Shown in pieces: positions 61,325 to 64,000 of a stretch of DNA of 64,000 bases; positions within the stretch are counted from its first letter, which is position 1, and each line of letters begins with the position of its first letter. Both the position numbers and the translations under genes were made by a program. The notes beneath the pieces are model-generated. The model was not told where the DNA came from, made no database searches, and saw only the letters and a list, made by a program, of their open reading frames with translations. This stretch comes from Sindora glabra (lineage: Eukaryota > Streptophyta > Magnoliopsida > Fabales > Fabaceae). The stretch lies in NCBI GenBank assembly GCA_020226215.1, contig CM035236.1, positions 59,749,809-59,813,808 on the forward strand, read 5' to 3'.

Positions 61325-63170
61325 CTTCTTACTTTTAGCTGCAAAATACTCACTGCACCCCCACAGCTGATAGATAGTCTCATATACAAATTTTGTTCTC
61401 ATAAACGAGTGCACTAATATTTACTACTATAATTAAAAATGAACGGAATGTATTACTATTTTGCAAGGTATTCTATCAATACTACGTAATAATAGGATTA
61501 TTTTTTCGGCCAAGCAAATGTTATTTCTTTTCCAAAACTAATATAATATTTGGTTATGTAATCTTATTTATGGTTTAGCTTAGCTCTTTCAATTATCACT
61601 TATCTTAGTTATTTTGCCCAAATTATACTAATTAACTAAGTTAACATTTTTAATACGCTATATTTTTTATATTTACGGCTTTTTTCTCCGTTCATACCTA
61701 CTACCAAATAGCAATCAAAATTATGTACACATTATTATTTGAATTTTTTAATATAATACAACCATGAATTCTTTTTTACATTCACTGACTTCGTCTAATA
61801 CTTATTTTGCAATACCTTTATAAATATTTTAATACTTCCTGGATAAACCTATGTAACCTAAAATTTTTTCAAGTAAGTTTATTTTTCTTGCATTTATTAT
61901 ATCCACTATTTAAACATAAAAAAGTTCAAATTTTTAATAACAATATCCTATTTTTTTAAGGTTCTTGGTTATATTCACATATCCTAAAATTTTTTTTTAG
62001 TACCTCTCTTATACTATATTAAGATTTTACATGAAAAAATCCTTTAAATATAACTTTCACCTAAGTCCTAAGACCTATATTAGGACACCTTTCTTTATCT
62101 CGTTTGTTATTCTTTTAATAACACAACCTATCACAGTGCATATAAATTCCTACAAAATTTTTATAAATCATAAGTTAAATCATAATTCCACATCATAAAT
62201 CATAACAATCAATATAAAATAAAAAAATTTGATTATTTATATCATAACATTCTAAACAAATTCCTCTACTAATATAAAAAATATTTTCATCATGACTAAT
62301 AAAAATTATAATATAAGCATAAAATTTATAAAAATACTAACTGGTAAGTATTCGGAGAAGCAAACAGAAAAAAGCCTCTGCATGAAAGAAAAATATGTTA
62401 GATAATTTAATAACTTTAATCTCTAAGTAAAAGTTATTAGATATTATTGTATAAAAAAATTATGCAAAAATTACGCTAAATTAAATATATTTTGTAAAAT
62501 AATATATTAAACGAATAAAAATAACAATATACATAAAATTTTACTAATGTATATTCAATTTAAAATATAGTGTTTGAACTTTTATATCAAGAAAACATTA
62601 ATAAATTTTAAAAGATAATTAATTCTTATTCTTAACAACTTTTATTAAAACTATAATATATAGTTAGTTATTTCAATTAGCGTTTTTCATAACATGAATT
62701 TTTTAAAAAAAGATATTTGATCATTAAAAATAATTTTATGTCAAAAATATGAAATTATATTATATTAATATTATTCAATATATTGCATTTCAACTTTTAA
62801 TAGAATGATTGAAGAAATAAAGAATAAAAAATTTAGTAACATACATGAAATGAAGAATAAATTATGTACGAACTGTAAACCCTTTGAGAACTCTTATTTG
62901 ATATATTTTAAATTTAAAATATATTATTTAAAAATTATCATCAACAATAATTTAAAAAAATTTATATAAATAATATTTAATTTAATCACTAACTTTTTTT
63001 CTGTAAAATATAATATGAAATTAATTATTTTTGTTAATAAAATGTATATTAAAGCTTCAATTTACTTAAAATATTGTAATAAATTAAAAAATATAATTAA
63101 TGATTGTAATAAAATATTGTTAACAACATGTTAATTTTTCTAAAAAATAAAATATGTTAAAGCTTCAATT
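61325..63170 (-). other. AT-rich leader region of the younger MULE, probably an intron
   Basis: No gene was recognised. On the minus strand a pyrimidine-rich tract and AG (near 61340) precede the start codon. A splice-donor-like GTTAGTATTTTT lies near 63690, just after the GC-richer leader exon, so the stretch may be a long 5'-leader intron. A diverged unit of the 143-bp repeat found at 63177-63700 lies near 62160-62350. Confidence 0.4.
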
Positions 63171-63176
63171 TTTCCT

Positions 63177-63700
63177 AAATCCTAGATCATCATTTCACAT
63201 TATAAATCATAATAATGAACATAAAATAAAAATTATAATATAAATATAAAAAATATACAAATACTACTCAGTAAAAAATATAAATTATCACAGATCACAT
63301 AAATTTATATAAATTTTTTTTAAATCCTAGATTATCATTTCCGATCATAAATCAAAATAATCAACATGAAATGCATAATATACATATAGAAATTATAAAA
63401 ATACTAACCAGTAAAAATTATAAACTATCACATATCACATAAATTTGTATAAATCTTTTCTAAATCCTAGATCATCATTTCACATCATAAATTATAATAA
63501 TTAACATAAAATAAATATTATAATATAAATATAAAAATTATCAAAATATTAACCACTAAAAATTATAAATTATCACAGATTATATAAATTTGTATAAATT
63601 TTTTCTAAATCCTAGATCATCATTTCATATCATAAATCATAATAATTAATTTAAAAAAATATAATATAAATACAGAAATTATAAAAATACTAACCAAGAA
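63177..63700. repeat. Tandem array of about 143 bp, four units
   Basis: CCTAGATCATCAT-type starts occur at 63181, 63326, 63466 and 63611 (periods 145, 140, 145). Each unit continues TTTCACATCATAAATCATAA, then ATACTAACCAGTAAAAA, then TATCACAGATCACATAAATT. The last unit ends in the donor-like ATACTAACC next to the leader exon. Confidence 0.85.
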
Positions 63701-63914
63701 AAAGTTAGAAGAAGATCAGGTCTGCTCCAAGGAAGAAAATGCCTCCGAATAAAATGCACAAAGGAAAGAACGGTTGATGATTGCTGAATGAAAAATATAA
63801 ACTACTAAGAACGAGAGAAATTGCAGAGAGTGGTTGCGAAGAAAGAAGAGAAGAACAGCGAAACAGCGGAGGGTTTTGAGATGATGGAGTGCGGAGGGGG
63901 TGGGGGTATTTAAA
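63700..63914 (-). promoter_or_regulatory. Probable transposase promoter and first leader exon
   Basis: On the minus strand TTTAAATA (63914-63907) sits in CCCCTTTAAATACCCC, a good plant TATA box. A CT-rich leader follows (63890-63720), ending at a donor-like G/GTTAGT near 63693. The GGCGCC modules lie directly upstream. The overlapping frames at 63705-63962 and 63716-63955 are leader sequence rather than likely proteins. Promoter and splicing are inferred. Confidence 0.5.
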
Positions 63915-63924
63915 GGGGTGGGGA

Positions 63925-64000
63925 GGCGCCATTTCATTAAGCGCCTCCCATTCAAAATTCAAAATTGGTGCCCTTGGAGGGCGCCACTTTGAATGGCGCC
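63925..64000 (-). repeat. Two GGCGCC modules at the right edge
   Basis: Modules at 63925-63945 (right hexamer AGCGCC) and 63980-64000 (both hexamers perfect, the second ending on the last base of the window) each have a 9-base spacer. A GGTGCC half-site lies at 63967. By analogy with 52237-52430 in inverted orientation, this is probably the start of the right terminus, which lies outside the window. Confidence 0.7.

Noticed and set aside
63705..63962. Overlapping minus-strand frames of 85 and 79 codons
   Set aside because: They begin between the GGCGCC modules, upstream of the TATA box, and run through the CT-rich leader. They are better explained as promoter and leader sequence.

Overview
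The window is plant nuclear DNA, most likely from a eudicot. It is very AT-rich and full of stop codons, and every recognisable coding remnant belongs to a plant transposon family: Mutator-like (MULE) transposases, a FAR1-type protein, an Ac-like hAT transposase and plant mobile domain (PMD) genes. I see no intact host gene, no rRNA or tRNA gene and no CRISPR array. Most short open frames are chance frames or antisense shadows of these decayed genes.

Layout. 1-2.65 kb: 3' portion of a decayed MULE transposase on the minus strand, running off the left edge and split by a solo LTR with a 5-bp duplication. 5.2-7.3 kb: FAR1-like pseudogene (+). 14-20.2 kb: decayed Ac-like hAT transposase (+), a second truncated copy of its 5' flank, and three long-TIR non-autonomous Mutator-type elements, two with perfect 9-bp target duplications. 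22.4-26.5 kb: a three-level nest, in which a duplicated segment holds a Mutator-type element that holds a Ty3/gypsy-like solo LTR inserted in a TA microsatellite. 26.6-36.4 kb: decayed CACTA-like DNA, a Harbinger/Tourist-like MITE in one half of a tandem duplication, and a 2.1-kb long-TIR element. 36.4-47.4 kb: an older two-gene MULE-PMD unit bracketed by inverted repeats 11 kb apart. 50.3-50.8 kb: an inverted second copy of a MITE seen at 20.3 kb. 52.2-64 kb: a younger, much more GC-rich MULE-PMD unit running off the right edge.

The most interesting system is the two-gene MULE-PMD transposon. It occurs twice in the same orientation and order (transposase upstream, PMD gene downstream, both on the minus strand). 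In the younger copy the gene control regions and ends carry seven GC-rich palindromic modules, each two GGCGCC-like hexamers separated by exactly nine bases. The modules lie at the left end, just upstream of the PMD gene, and just upstream of the TATA box of the probable transposase promoter. The transposase keeps the PB1-like N-terminus, MuDR domain, DDE core, SWIM finger and CCHC knuckle. The PMD gene keeps its exon structure and arginine/glycine-rich tail. Both have a few stop codons, and the PMD gene is split by a second solo LTR of the family found at the left edge.

All alignments were done by eye, so identities are approximate. Family names rest on motif recognition, not database searches.
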